Assembly: GCA_036320915.1 (NCBI GenBank)
Contig: JAXBDG010000010.1
Span: forward strand, 124,001-188,000
Origin: Linnemannia elongata
Taxonomy: Eukaryota; Mortierellomycota; Mortierellomycetes; Mortierellales; Mortierellaceae
Length of the DNA stretch: 64,000 bases
Reading direction: 5' to 3'
Part shown: piece after piece, positions 38,823-49,767 of the stretch
Layout of the letters: each line of letters begins with the position of its first letter
How positions within the stretch are numbered: the first letter of the stretch is position 1
Translations under genes and position numbers: made by a program
Notes under the pieces: model-generated
Databases searched by the model: none
Seen by the model: the letters and a program-made list of their open reading frames with translations, nothing else
Told to the model about the DNA's origin: nothing

Positions 38823-39056
38823 ATGAACACGATCCATCCCTCTCAGAAACCGCATTCTGTCATGTCGAATGGGAAAGATGTGGCCCCCGCCATGGGAACA
38901 GACAGGGTCCTCAAGAGACCTTCCTCATCGTCATCGTCGTCTAGCCATGGCCACGGTCATGCCCTTGGGCATTCTGCCCGTCAGGACCACCATCATAACT
39001 ACACCCTCCACCATAACACCACCAACCATACCCATGCCCATTCCCACACCCACAGC

Positions 39057-39092
<36 letters not shown>

Positions 39093-42000
39093 CGACAGCA
39101 GCCCAAGGACTCCCCAATGAATAACAGCTCTGGACAGTCAAGCAGTTCTTCTCGCAGGTAAGGATGATGACATTTTTGACTACAATCACAGCTGCATCGA
39201 TGTCGGCGACGATGATGCACCGTGAAAAAGGAGTGTCGGTGCAGAGCGTTCTCCTTTATTGTTGTATGTGCATACCATAGTACTTCTCTTTCATTGTCTT
39301 TTTTGTCGTTTTCCAGTTTGTCAGCTCCTTCCTTGCCTTTGGTTGTTGATGCGATGAGGAGTGTTTTAGCCCTTGCTCTCATCGCTTTTTTTTCTTTTAC
39401 TCTTTTCACTCTTTTAACTTCTGGCGGACAAAGAAAGACTAACCAGCCTGTCCCTCTCCCTTCTCCCCCCTCTCTCACTCTCCTCCTTCTCTCTGGGTGT
39501 ATGTCTGTCCATTCTCCTGTCCCTCTCCCTCTCCCTATCATTTCCTTTTCTCTTGTGCCTTGTGCCTTGTGCCTTGTGCCCGCCTGTTCTTCACCCTTGG
39601 CACTTGGTCCTTGGTCCTTTTGCCTTATTTCTCCCCTCTCCTTCGTCAACTGCTTCGTAATCACCGCGCCTCTCGGGTTCCTCATTCACCTCCTGGCATT
39701 GGATCTCTTCACCCACACCACGACTACTGCTACAACAAAACAACAACGCTTTCTACGAATTGCATTCATGCGAATCTAGTCTTCACTCATCTCTGTCACT
39801 TTCTCGTCAGACCTGGACCCACTCTGCCTTCAGTCTATTGACTAACGAGTCTGAGAGCAACGGTAGCAAGGGGCAACATCATTCTCAGCTTGGACTGCAG
39901 CAACAGCAACAACATCAGACACATGCCAGTCGACTATCCCTCGCAGGGGTCTGCACAGTCCGCATCGGACCACATCTCTTCCTCGACACAAAATTCTACA
40001 CTGTCGTCTCCAGTCCCAGCACAACCCCAATTGACAGCAACTCTCCAGCAGCAAGGAGTACGAGTCCCAGCCTGGCGTTGAAACAAGAACCGATTGCTGC
40101 TCGATCTCAATCTCGATCGCATTCCCCTCAGAATCAGGTCGCTATGGAGTTCAAGGAGAACCCAGGCAAGATATGGCTCTTCCCTCCTGAGGCCTCTGTT
40201 GAATTCAGCCCGGCCAATGACCGCGACTCAGCTCAGATCTCAGCCTCCTTCCAGCTCCCCATTCCAGCGTTATCTGAGAGAAGCGAGAGACCCAACCGAT
40301 CCAGCCTTTCTAATCAGGCCATCTCCATGACCATCATGCAGGCCACTTCTGCCCTCTGGGAGGGACTCGAATTGGCTGTCAGTGGTCCTCATACCGTCAT
40401 CACTCGATCACCCACTACCAAGCCAAAGTCCGGTTCAAGTCGCCCCCACATCCCTTCAACCCACTCTGAGGATACTTCCGAGGTCCTTGGTTCTGGCAAA
40501 ACAGCAAAGCAACCATCGCCCTTCAATGGCACTATCACCAAACGCCAGCAGGACAAAGCGGTATGTTCACTTACCTGTTCACCTGTTCACCTACCAGTTC
40601 CCGCCCCAGTCGCTTCTCTTTCTGTGTTGCATGTAAAAAAAATGCTCCGACGAAGCTTCACTTGTGCATACTCCGTTCATAGTTTCGTCCCCGCAATTTT
40701 CCTTATTTATCCACATCTCTCTCGTACACCATTAGGCCGACCATTCCTCCAAACCCGCAAAGATCAAGCAACAAAAGGATCAGGAAGACAAAGGACGAGG
40801 GGCAACAAACAAAGGACCAAGCGGAACCAGTGCTGCGAAAAAGGCTATTGCCTCTGGACCGGTATCCAACTCTGCCCAAAAGAGATGTGGTTACTGCAAC
40901 TGTACTACCACTCCCATGTGGAGAAGAGGACCCAACGGACCCAGTACTCTGTGCAACGCTTGTGGTGTCAAATGGAAGCACGGAAAGATCATGCAGGATG
41001 TCACGGAGAGCCAGCCGGCACCAACGTCAGGACAAGGGTCTAGTACGACTCCCTCTGCCCCTCGGTCGTCCAATTCTTCAAAGTCCTCCAAGGAATCGGA
41101 GGAGAACGGCTTCAGTCGGCAAGCCGAGAGTAAAAAATCTGTTCACAAAGCTAATCACAGCGGAGGTAACAGTAGCAGCAGTAAGGCCAACCATGATGCA
41201 GCTCGTGGCGAATCCAGCTCGCCTCCGGACAAACCAAAGGTTAAAGATGTCCGTACTGGGGGCAGACGAGGATCGGATGCCGATAAGATTGTCCCTGTAA
41301 AAAAAAGACATCTAGGTACAGTATCCATTCATGATCGACAATTCTATTTTAGGTTGTGAGCTTCCTGTCGACCATTCACTTACAAAAGCCTGCTCATTCT
41401 TTTTGTTTCTATAGCAATGTCAGTCAGCCCTCCCATAGGAGGCCCACGGATGGTGCCCATTCATGAACTAGATGACTTGATCCGTCCCGCCATCAACACC
41501 TCTCCAGTTAACCATAAAAAGCATGGATATGATGACGGTGGTGATGAGGATGACGCCTATGGATCTCACGAAAACGGACGGACCAAGCAAAGGAAGAATG
41601 GAGTTGTTCGATCACTTCAGAATGGAGACTCTCGTTCGACATCTGGCTCAACTCAATCTGTAGAGAGGGATGTCTTGTCGCCACAGCAAAGCCCTTCCTC
41701 CGCAGATGACAGCCTTTCTTTGTACGCCACCAAGAACCTATACACCAACAACACGGCCACGTTCCCTCTGCACTTTCCAACCATATCCATTGGATTTGGC
41801 CCCAACAATGCCTACTACACGTATCCCAACTGCGCCGTGGTCTTGTTTGAGAACCATTTCCAGATTAAGCTGATCCAAGGCGGCGAGAGAACTGAGATTG
41901 ACGTATGGAAGGAGGGTATTGAAGGTACAGAGTTTCAAGTTGTCGACGTTGGTGATGGCGAGAGTATGATTGTGATGAAGGCGCTCTTAAGACAATACCT

Positions 42001-42292
42001 CACCAGGTAAACCATCCTCACCATTTTCGTCTTTTTTTGTCTTTTGAAAAATCGTTATCTGTGTTGTCAAAAACGTGTGTTTTTGTATGAATGACTGACC
42101 GTCCTATGTTTGTTTGTGCTTTGTAGATTTGACAAGGAGTTGCTGAACCCAGACAGGAACGAGAGCCTTATTATTTTCAGATTTCGGGAGCGACTGGATG
42201 GTGGTGGACCGTCCGTAAAGCCACTCCTGGAGCACTGGCTAGCGACCGACATTCCTGTTCCGCCTGTTCACCCTTCTCAAGACACCTTTTAA
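38823..42292 (+). CDS. GATA-type zinc-finger transcription factor
   Basis: Five exons (38823-39157, 39834-40560, 40736-41315, 41415-42006, 42127-42292) encode 799 residues. One GATA finger, CX2CX18CX2C, lies at about residues 400-430: CGYCNCTTTPMWRRGPNG, PSTLCNACGVKWKHGK. The 18-residue loop is the form found in WC-2-like and plant GATA factors, not the 17-residue loop of nitrogen and iron regulators. N-terminal regions are Ser, His and Gln-rich. A segment with GKIWLFPPEASVEFSP (exon 2) and a C-terminal region beginning FPLHFPTISIGFGPNNAYYT, followed by VVLFENHFQIKLIQGGERTE, look folded and could be regulatory domains that I cannot name. The start could also be the Met at 38862. Intron 1 (676 bases) holds a TTGTGCC repeat (39552-39580). 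Confidence 0.85.
39552..39580. repeat. (TTGTGCC)4 tandem repeat in GATA intron 1
   Basis: About four copies of a 7-base unit, read directly, within the first intron of the GATA-factor gene. Confidence 0.9.
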
Positions 42293-42673
42293 GCTAGTGT
42301 CACCCTATCCCGTTGCTATCTGCGACCCTTTTCCGTGTATCATATCCCTCTCTATCTAGGCGTTACAGGGTCCCATCTTCACGCCTTCGTTCTGAAGTCA
42401 TCAATAATTTCCTACTCATTGGCGCGTTGCAACCTATCCCCTATACCATGTCATTAGTACTTTCCTTTCACTTTTTCCCTCTCACTTTTCCTGCTTTACG
42501 TTTCCCCTCCACATGTACTTTTACATTTACTCTAATGAACTTATCTCTACTATTACGATTCTCCTATGCAAGCAATATGTCTTACATGTCTTTTGTTTGA
42601 CTCTGAGACGATTCACGTCTTTGACTTTGAGCGCGTATCACTTGAAACCAAAGAAACAAGGACTGAGACGGGA

Positions 42674-42683
42674 CAAAAAAAAA

Positions 42684-42714
<31 letters not shown>

Positions 42715-42715
42715 G
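42674..42715. repeat. Near-pure poly-A tract
   Basis: About 42 bases of A with a single G, between the GATA factor's 3' flank and the start of the acidic His-rich gene. Confidence 0.9.
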
Positions 42716-42867
42716 CCCCGAGTAGGTGAACGAAAAATGACGAGCACATTTCCCAGTGATCCTTATTTCTTTACCTTGTCATTGTCGAAGAAACCCTTTT
42801 CTTCTTTTCACCATCATACATACACACATCGGCACTCCCCACAACACCTCTTACGTTATCTATTACC

Positions 42868-43629
42868 ATGACCGTGATCCGCAACTCGTCCAAGCAGGCA
42901 GCCAGTTCCTCGGACTCTGCTGCAACAACCAATGCAGATAGTCCACGACAAGGCACCGACTCTCCTGACCAAACAACGACCCACAACTCTGAATCTATTG
43001 TAGACAGTACACACCAGTCCAGCGAGGCTACACATGAAAAGACCGACCAAACGCTGGAAGCTACCGATCCTGATGTGTCGAAAACCACGTCTGGCGACTC
43101 GTCCACGGCCGATGACGTCAACGATGCTGTTGGTACCCCCATCGACAATGAGATTCAGGAGGAGGAACCAGTGAGAACATACAATGAGGATGCTGGTGGT
43201 GCTGATAGTGATGGAGGATCGTTGGCTGTTGAGGAGGAGAAGGTCAACTCTGAGAACAAGGTCCATTCGATCCATTTGGCCGGTCATATCAAAGGAGTCC
43301 CCGGACGGTCCAAGCAGGTTTATGATTCCGACCATGGTCAACACCACGAACACGAACAACACGATCACGACCAGAGTACTGCAGCCTCAGTGCCCAAGGA
43401 CATTGAGTCCAACACATCAGAGACCAATCGACACGGTCATACTCACAGTCAGCAATCGCCTGAGGATAAGGAGGGGCTCCAGGAGGTGGAGGAGTTGGAA
43501 TCGACCAAGCATGCCAAGCGAACAGCGGATGATCAGGCGAAAGAGCGACATGACTACCTTGCTGGCGCCTACAAGTCACCCTTCCGCCACACCCACAAAG
43601 TTGAAAAAGTCGGTCGCGAAGAGCTCTAA
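42868..43629 (+). CDS. Acidic, His-rich hypothetical protein
   Basis: A single open frame of 253 codons with a good ATG context (TTACCATGACC) and an AATAAA shortly after the stop. The protein is Ser/Thr/Asp/Glu-rich, predicted disordered, with a His cluster at about residues 160-172 (DHGQHHEHEQHDHD) that could bind metal. The C-terminus is basic and less repetitive (YLAGAYKSPFRHTHKVEKV). I recognise no family. Unlike the GA/CT-repeat frames nearby, it uses a broad range of codons with C/G-favoured third positions like the other real genes here, which is why I call it. There is no intron. Confidence 0.6.
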   Translation: MTVIRNSSKQAASSSDSAATTNADSPRQGTDSPDQTTTHNSESIVDSTHQSSEATHEKTDQTLEATDPDVSKTTSGDSSTADDVNDAVGTPIDNEIQEEEPVRTYNEDAGGADSDGGSLAVEEEKVNSENKVHSIHLAGHIKGVPGRSKQVYDSDHGQHHEHEQHDHDQSTAASVPKDIESNTSETNRHGHTHSQQSPEDKEGLQEVEELESTKHAKRTADDQAKERHDYLAGAYKSPFRHTHKVEKVGREEL

Positions 43630-43665
43630 ATGCCTTATTGGGAGCACAGGGAAACGACGACCAAG

Positions 43666-43671
43666 AATAAA
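43666..43671 (+). terminator. AATAAA polyadenylation signal
   Basis: AATAAA lies 37 bases after the stop of the acidic His-rich gene. Confidence 0.45.
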
Positions 43672-46027
43672 GCCCACATAAAGTGTGCTGCCTTTTATTA
43701 TTATTATTATTTGCTTCTTTTTTGTCTGCAGAACACATTCAACATGCACGAAGAAAACGAAGAAGAGGGTGAAGTGGCTCTTTGCGACCATGCACAAGGA
43801 TATATGTCAGGTCTTTCACTTTCACTTTTACGTTTATCATTTTCTTCCCCTGTCTGCTACTTCTTCGACATATTTTTCTTTCTTTTTTTTTTTTTACACC
43901 CGCATGTTCTAACATCTTTCTTCGTTACCAACTGGCAGCAAGACAATCCGGATCTCCCAGCCAGAACGGCACACGCACAAACTCCACTTTCATTGCATGA
44001 CCCTCCCCCCCTTTTTTTTCCAAGTATTGTACTAGTCGCTCAAGATTCCTGCCTTAGATGGAGCTCGGACCAAAGTCGAGTTAGACCGACTGCATGTTTG
44101 ACCAACGTGAAGTAAGGACTCCGACTTGACCATCTCACTTCTCAGCTCAAGCTCATCACTAGTTCCGCTTTGACCGCGCAAAGGCAATAAAATGGACCCG
44201 GAATCCATTATCATACCAAACAAGGACATTGTTGACTCGAATATCATTGTCAGACCGTCGGGGATCTTCAAGCGCTCTCTTGATAGTTCAGTTTGTCTAA
44301 CTCATAAGGGATACAGTATTATTACCGCGATGTAAAACAATCCAACGTCGTATCCAGCAATCTTGAATTGTGGAATGCAGACTCCTTGAAGAACCTCGAG
44401 AGCCTTGTATGCAGCCACCTCCGAAAGTATCTAGTCCTCGTACCCCGGGTTCTTGTTTTGGTCGCATACCTTTAACGCCGCCGGTTCTCCTTGCCACGGT
44501 GTTAACAGACACAGTAAATCCACTTGACAACTGTCGAAAGATCTGCTCTAACTTGTTCCTTCTCCTGGTAACGATTCCTGGGTGTTGTTGGTCCCGCTTT
44601 CGGGTGTGAGAGGGAGACGGCAATTTTGATCAGTGAGCTTCATGAGATACCTGTAACACTGTCGCAAGGGATGGAAGTGGATATCCATTATGTCCCCACA
44701 TCTCTCATCTCTCACTCCTTCTCTTCTCTTTCACTTTCACTCTCCTCCTTCTTGACTTCCTCTCTTTCCTGTCCCCTTTTTGAGAATGATGAAGGAAGTG
44801 CGAGTGCATGTGCGTGTTGATTGATTCAGTAAGTTGGATGTGACGAAGGTGAGTGAGTATGTGCGTGCTGATGGATTCGGGTGCAAGTTGATTGACAAAG
44901 TGTATGTCTGTTGATTCGAAGGCAGTGTGGATGTGATGAATAGGGTACATATGCATACAGGATGAATGTCAAAATGAATGAGAATCGAGAGAGTAGAGGG
45001 AGAGAGTGTGGAATGAAACGAGAGTAGGAGACGGAAGAGAGAGAGAGGGGCTGTAGACGGGGACAAAAGTGATGTGAAGAAGGGACAAAGTCGGAGGGGA
45101 GGGAAGAGAGGGAGAGGGTCAGTGAGAGACGGGATAAGAAGAAGAGAGAGACAACGCAGGAAGAGGATAGTTTATTTGCAAGACGAAGGAGAAACGAAGC
45201 AAAAACAAAAACACCCAACACAAGAAAAAAAAAAATAAGAAAGTGCACAAAGAATGAGTTGCAAGAGGACCAAGTGCATGTTGATGATCAAGGGAATCAA
45301 CAAACGATGAATGAAAAAAGGAGCGAAGGAGGAAGAGAGTTGGGATCAGAGAAGGCATGACGTTGTGGATGATTGATGAAGGTGAGGGAAGGAAGGAACA
45401 TTGATTCATGAAAAAAAGGTTTTAGTGATGGGGGCGTATAAACAGAAGTGAGTACAAAGAGTGACAGAAACAAGAATCAGAGAGAAAGAGAGAAGAGAGA
45501 GGGGGAGTGGTTCATCCTAGCAAAGTAAGAAAGAAGATGACAATAGAGAGAGAGTTGAGGGAGAAGAAGAAGGAAGAACAATGGGTTGCTGAAGACAGTG
45601 GCATCTCTACTATCTCTATACTTCTCATGTACTTTCTTGCTTATATTACTACCCTCAGAGCAGCTGCTAGTATCTCAAGCGAATATAACTACACGCGGTA
45701 GAATAGCCTTGTTGCTACGATCTGCTCAGATTAGGCCCATTTGTCTATAGATTTGTTCAAAAGAACAACATCTCTCACTCTCTCTCTCTTTCTCTCTCTC
45801 TTTTTCTTTCTTTTCTTCTTTCTGGGAGAACTAGTTAAGGTAGTTCAATCTATGCGCTGGTGCCCGGGCTTGCATTCTGCTGGAAATATGAAGGCTTTTA
45901 GGCAACGCGGTATTTTAAGGGGTTGCGAAGCCATGAAACTACTATCCACCGAGATTAAGGTTTTCGGGGGCGCAGCACTTGTTTGATACATGGCCCGTGA
46001 CCCGGGAACAGAAAGTCGCCATGAAGT
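43672..46027. other. Intergenic region left of the hAT element
   Basis: No supported gene. Short frames around 44030-44620 on both strands have no recognisable motif. The stretch 44700-45560 is GA/CT-rich, with partial short repeats (GTGTGCGTG- and GTTGATT-like) around 44800-44930. The last 150 bases before 46028 have more complex sequence and might be the other half of whatever the hAT element inserted into. Confidence 0.4.
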
Positions 46028-46371
46028 CGCGGCGGCGGACTCCTAATCGGATCGAATAATTCGAGCTCGATTCAATTCGAATGCTTCGAAAGGGATCCTG
46101 AATTTCTGGTCAATCGAATTGCATTCAAACCATCTGGTTCAATTGATTCTATTCAGATACGGCTCGAGTGATTCGATTGATTCGAGTGTTTCGATTTGAT
46201 TAGGGATCGATTGATTTGAACAAGTTGGTTTGAATGATGTATGGATAAAAATAATATCTTAAAAATGGAAAAGTATACGCTATAAGGTTAAGGTAACTCT
46301 TTGAACCAAGAGTTCAAAATAACAAACTGTCGAATGCTTGATGAAGCAAGGCTTTTCTTTTCAGGTGGTAG

Positions 46372-48690
46372 AGCGTACTTGGCCTGGGAGAAGCATCGCA
46401 CTGCCGGGGTCGATGTTACGGGAATGGCAAGCTAATCGCGTGACATCCTTGATAGATTGGGCCATCGTTCCGTCTGAGCCCGCCAATACATCAACTCGGG
46501 AGGCTCATTCTTGCAGGATACCAGCATACTTCCTTCATGGATGTACTCGTCAAGCTCGTCTGCTTTCTTCCTGATTCCGAACATCTTTATCTGCCGTTCT
46601 GTGTCGACATCCAGTTCGATTGGTCCTTCTTTTCCTTTGTAATGGCGATTCCAGATATCCGTGACCATGTCCTTGCTGATTTTAATATATTCGCCCCAGT
46701 CATTGGCGCCCCACCAATCGAACCGCATCATTGGATCCATTGCTGTTGCCACCGCATATACTGGTGTGGAATCCGTTTTCGAGTGATAGTCCAAAAGCTT
46801 TTATTTTCCATAAACGGCGCTTTGCCGTAGTGAGGGATCGCCTTCTTGCTCAACGAACTCTTCCAACGTGTCGATCATAGTATTGTATACAGACATCGCC
46901 CTGTTTATAGTCGGGTAGCCTACGCTAGACGATACGGTCTTTGTCATGGTGACAAACTGGCTAAGCAAAACGCGGAGTCTTTCCAGATAGGACCATTCAC
47001 CCTCCTCCAAGGTGTGTGCCGCATGTGTCAGCTCGTTCTGACATATGGACTGATAGGCATCTTTGAGATCGATTGCTCGACCTAACATGGCGAACTTTGA
47101 ATTCCATCACGGGCGGACATCCCTTATCAACGCAAGCTTTGGACATTTCACAATGTCGCAAATACGGAAAGACTTTTGGATCCTTTGTGGCGACGATCTG
47201 TACAGTAAGTAAGGAAGATATCAGATGGCTAGTACAGTTCTATAATCTTAACAAAGATGGCCAAGAAAAAATAGATCGATCCATTGTACCTGATTTTGAT
47301 GATGTCCATCCTCAATTTCTTCAGCGTAGTTAGCTTGGCGACCTTAGGCTCGGTGTCCTCCTCAACCTCATCGTCATTGGGGTGGAGACTTTCGTTCTCA
47401 GGCGGCTGATCATTCAAACCACCAGGACCTAGCATCGCTTGAACCGCCATATTTATGATGCGACCAAGACATGGCACATACAAGTTGCCTCCGAGTGCCC
47501 TTATTAAATTGAGAAAAGATGAAAGTTAAAAACCACAGCCCCATTATGTACATTGATTCAATTACGATATATTCCACAAAATAACATATCAGTCAATAGC
47601 CTTTGGATGCTGTACAAGATCTCGCACCATCTTGGCCATATTAGTTGCATTGTCGGTGGTGATGCTTTGGAGTTGTTCGCCGAAACGGAATCGTTCAAGA
47701 ACTGTCACCAAAGCCTTGGCGAGGTTTTTACCACAATTGGCGCCCTGTAATGGCTCGAATCCAATTACTAACTCTCTTTGGGTCCAATTGCTGTCAAGCC
47801 AGTGTGCCGTCAAGCCCAAGAGGTCTTCTTTAAATGGAGTTGTCCAACCGTCAGCTGTCAAGGACATCTTGTGAACGTCAGTAAACACTGCAATCACTTG
47901 TTCTTCCATCTCTAGTTATTTGCGCTTGGTTTAATATAAATTAGTCTAGTTAGTAGGGTTGTGATAGAGGCATTTTAATGGGCCCGAACTCATTTCAATA
48001 AGCAGGGACACTTTTACCTTTGTTTCCATTGCGTCATCTGAAGGGAGTCTGATCTGAGGCACATTAGCCATCGTAGCATGGTTCAAAGTTCATGAAATGC
48101 TGGACTCTTGACAATGGAGAATGACTGCTTTGTTGTAACAACGAAACGGACCAACAGGTCATTGAAACTAGTTGGGTCAAAAACTTTTGGTTGTGCGGAG
48201 GAATGGAGTAGTACATCTAACAGCCCCCCTCTGGAGAGGCTTCTATCGTTTACGCCGCTTTCCCGACTTATGAGATAAACTTTGCCCAAATGATTGTTGA
48301 TTCCAGAGGTGGTCGTTGAACTTGTGGCGTATGCCTGCTTTCAGCCAGGATAAAGGCAGCGCACGATCACACCGTTACTCTTCGAAGAAGTAGCACGCTC
48401 TGCCATATTGTTCTTGATGGCCCACCCCCAAGTGCGAGTGCCTTTCTTTTGGCTGGCAATGTCACTTCGTACACTTTCGATGCCCATGTTGCCAACAGGA
48501 AGACCATAACTGTATGACACATTGCTGATTTCATCAATCTACGGAAGAGTCACAAGGTAATGTGTAAAGAGCTATTTTAAGGTCCAACGTTTACCATCTA
48601 GCACATCAAAACCATAAAACTGACCTCAAAAAGTTCGTCGTTTTCTTCCGAGTCAATGATTGATCGAGGGCGGCGTCTACTGATATCAAG
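46372..48690 (-). pseudogene. hAT transposase (BED finger + RNase H-like + dimerisation region), broken
   Basis: Read on the minus strand. The N-terminal part has a BED-finger-like stretch (VIVRCLYPG, then KQAYATSS) whose second cysteine position is a TGA stop (48341-48343). Next comes FNDLLVRFVVTTKQSFSIVK and a one-base frameshift near 48088-48093, after which LPSDDAMETK continues in another frame. A probable intron follows (about 47927-47997). The catalytic part follows: MSLTADGWTTPFKEDLLGLT, AHWLDSNW, ITTDNATNMAKMV. The C-terminal hAT dimerisation segment ends WRAQTERWPNLSRMSRD, then a TAG (46432-46434), then LAIPVTSTPAVRCFSQAKYAL in the same frame. Two nonsense changes and a frameshift make it inactive. 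The family call rests on the DGWT, TDNAxN and LAIP..FSQA motifs. Confidence 0.8.
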
Positions 48691-48825
48691 AGTTATATAG
48701 GGCAAGGAAAATGGAAGGAGAATAAAGATAAGAAAGAAAAGAGGAGTGATGCTTTCTTTACTATACATTGATCTGATTGCGTACTCCCAAAACTCGGCAT
48801 CCTTGTTGATGACGTGGCATCAATA

Positions 48826-48905
48826 ATGGTTCGAATGGTCCGAATGGTTCGAATGGTCCGAATGGTTCGAATGGTCCGAATGGTTCGAATGGTCCGAATG
48901 GTTCG
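48826..48905. repeat. 18-bp tandem array inside the hAT right end
   Basis: About four and a half copies of an 18-base unit, GGTTCGAATGGTCCGAAT, read directly. It continues into looser TTCGATT repeats up to about 48960. Its position just inside the terminal repeat fits subterminal transposase-binding repeats of hAT elements. Confidence 0.85.
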
Positions 48906-49046
48906 ATTACTTCGAATGGTTCGATTGATTCGAATCAGATTCGAACCTTCAGCTTCAATCGAATTCGAATCGGAGTCAAGTTTACTTTATTCAAATCGAA
49001 ATCGAAATAGGCTAAATTCGATCCGATCAATTTGATTAGGAGCCCT

Positions 49047-49161
49047 ACTTGAAGGCTGATGGGTGAGAGATTCCAACTGCCTTTGCCACTTCTCTGGTTG
49101 ATTTCCCTTGTAGAAGTGGCCTTGTTGCATCATCCACTTTTGCCGCTGATAGTTGCTTCAT
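49047..49161 (-). pseudogene. Truncated helix-turn-helix transposase N-terminus
   Basis: A 38-codon frame starting at ATG 49161 reads MKQLSAAKVDDATRPLLQGK followed by STREVAKAVGISHPSAFK. This is a helix-turn-helix of the type that opens Tc1/mariner-class transposases. The frame runs directly into the right terminal repeat of the hAT element, where the stop TAG is formed by the element's own end (TAGGGCTCC). I read it as the 5' piece of an older transposase gene cut by the hAT insertion. The missing remainder was not recognised beyond the left end of the element at 46027. The short length makes the family call tentative. Confidence 0.5.
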
Positions 49162-49767
49162 ATTGTTGATGTTTCTGATTAGAGATTTCTGTTACTGATG
49201 GAGAGTGTGCAGAGGAATGTGTTAAGGTGCCAAAAAAAAAAATGGATGTAAACAAAAAGAATCTGTCATGCAAATAGATGGGTGGTCAAAGGTGACTTTT
49301 TTTGGAAAATTGTAAAAGTGATGTGTCATTCGTAGAAAACCTGTAGCGATGACTATATGTCTTTATTTCGTCATCTCGCTTTTGAGCTTTGATTACGAAG
49401 AGGAAAGGATGCTCCTTAGCAAGTCTGAAGAAAGACGGCACTAATCTTATGGAGAAATGTTCATTTCATGTAAAAATTCACAATCATTTTTACAATAAAT
49501 CAAACGACTGTACAACCCTTGATTCTAGTTCCAGTTACCTATTCCTTGTTCCGCTTACCTGAACATTAAGTTATCGCCGTAACTTTGTTACACCTGGTTA
49601 ATACAGGTGAACAAAGCATCTGCAAGGCGCCCGAAGAGGTGTCTATAAAAGCACAGACAGATGGAAAATAAAAGAGATATGTTTCTGTCCAGCTTCCATC
49701 CTTTTCATACCTAAACATATACACCTTCAATCACTCTCTTATTCATTCTTACTGTGACACAACAGGC
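49162..49767. other. AT-rich spacer between transposon remnants
   Basis: No gene seen. A TATA-like CTATAAAAG occurs near 49640, about 130 bases before the pogo-like fragment. Confidence 0.4.

Larger units (their letters stand above)
46028..49048 (-). mobile_element. Decayed hAT-family DNA transposon
   Basis: About 3.0 kb. The ends form an imperfect inverted repeat: the left end reads GGACTCCTAATC...GGATCGAAT from about 46038, and the reverse complement of the right end reads GGGCTCCTAATC...GGATCGAAT ending at 49048, with a 9-base insertion between the two blocks on the right. Both subterminal regions are packed with TTCGAAT/TTCGATT motifs, the right one as an ordered 18-base tandem array. 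Flanks CATGAAGT (46020-46027) and CTTGAAGG (49049-49056) match at 6 of 8 positions, consistent with an old 8-base hAT target duplication. It carries the transposase pseudogene on the minus strand. The exact left boundary is uncertain by about 10 bases. Confidence 0.7.

Noticed and set aside
44030..44620. Short frames on both strands in the 43.7-46 kb spacer
   Set aside because: No motif, no splice continuity and stops in all likely joins.
46366..46430. tRNA-like string TGGTAGAGCGTACTTGG followed by GGGTCGATG
   Set aside because: Acceptor and anticodon stems do not pair, and the sequence is the end of the hAT transposase reading frame on the other strand.
48826..48905. CRISPR-like array
   Set aside because: The repeats are contiguous without spacers and the genome is eukaryotic.
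48830..48960. Multiple GGTTCGAAT words resembling tRNA B-boxes
   Set aside because: They are units of the hAT subterminal tandem array with no A-box or cloverleaf.
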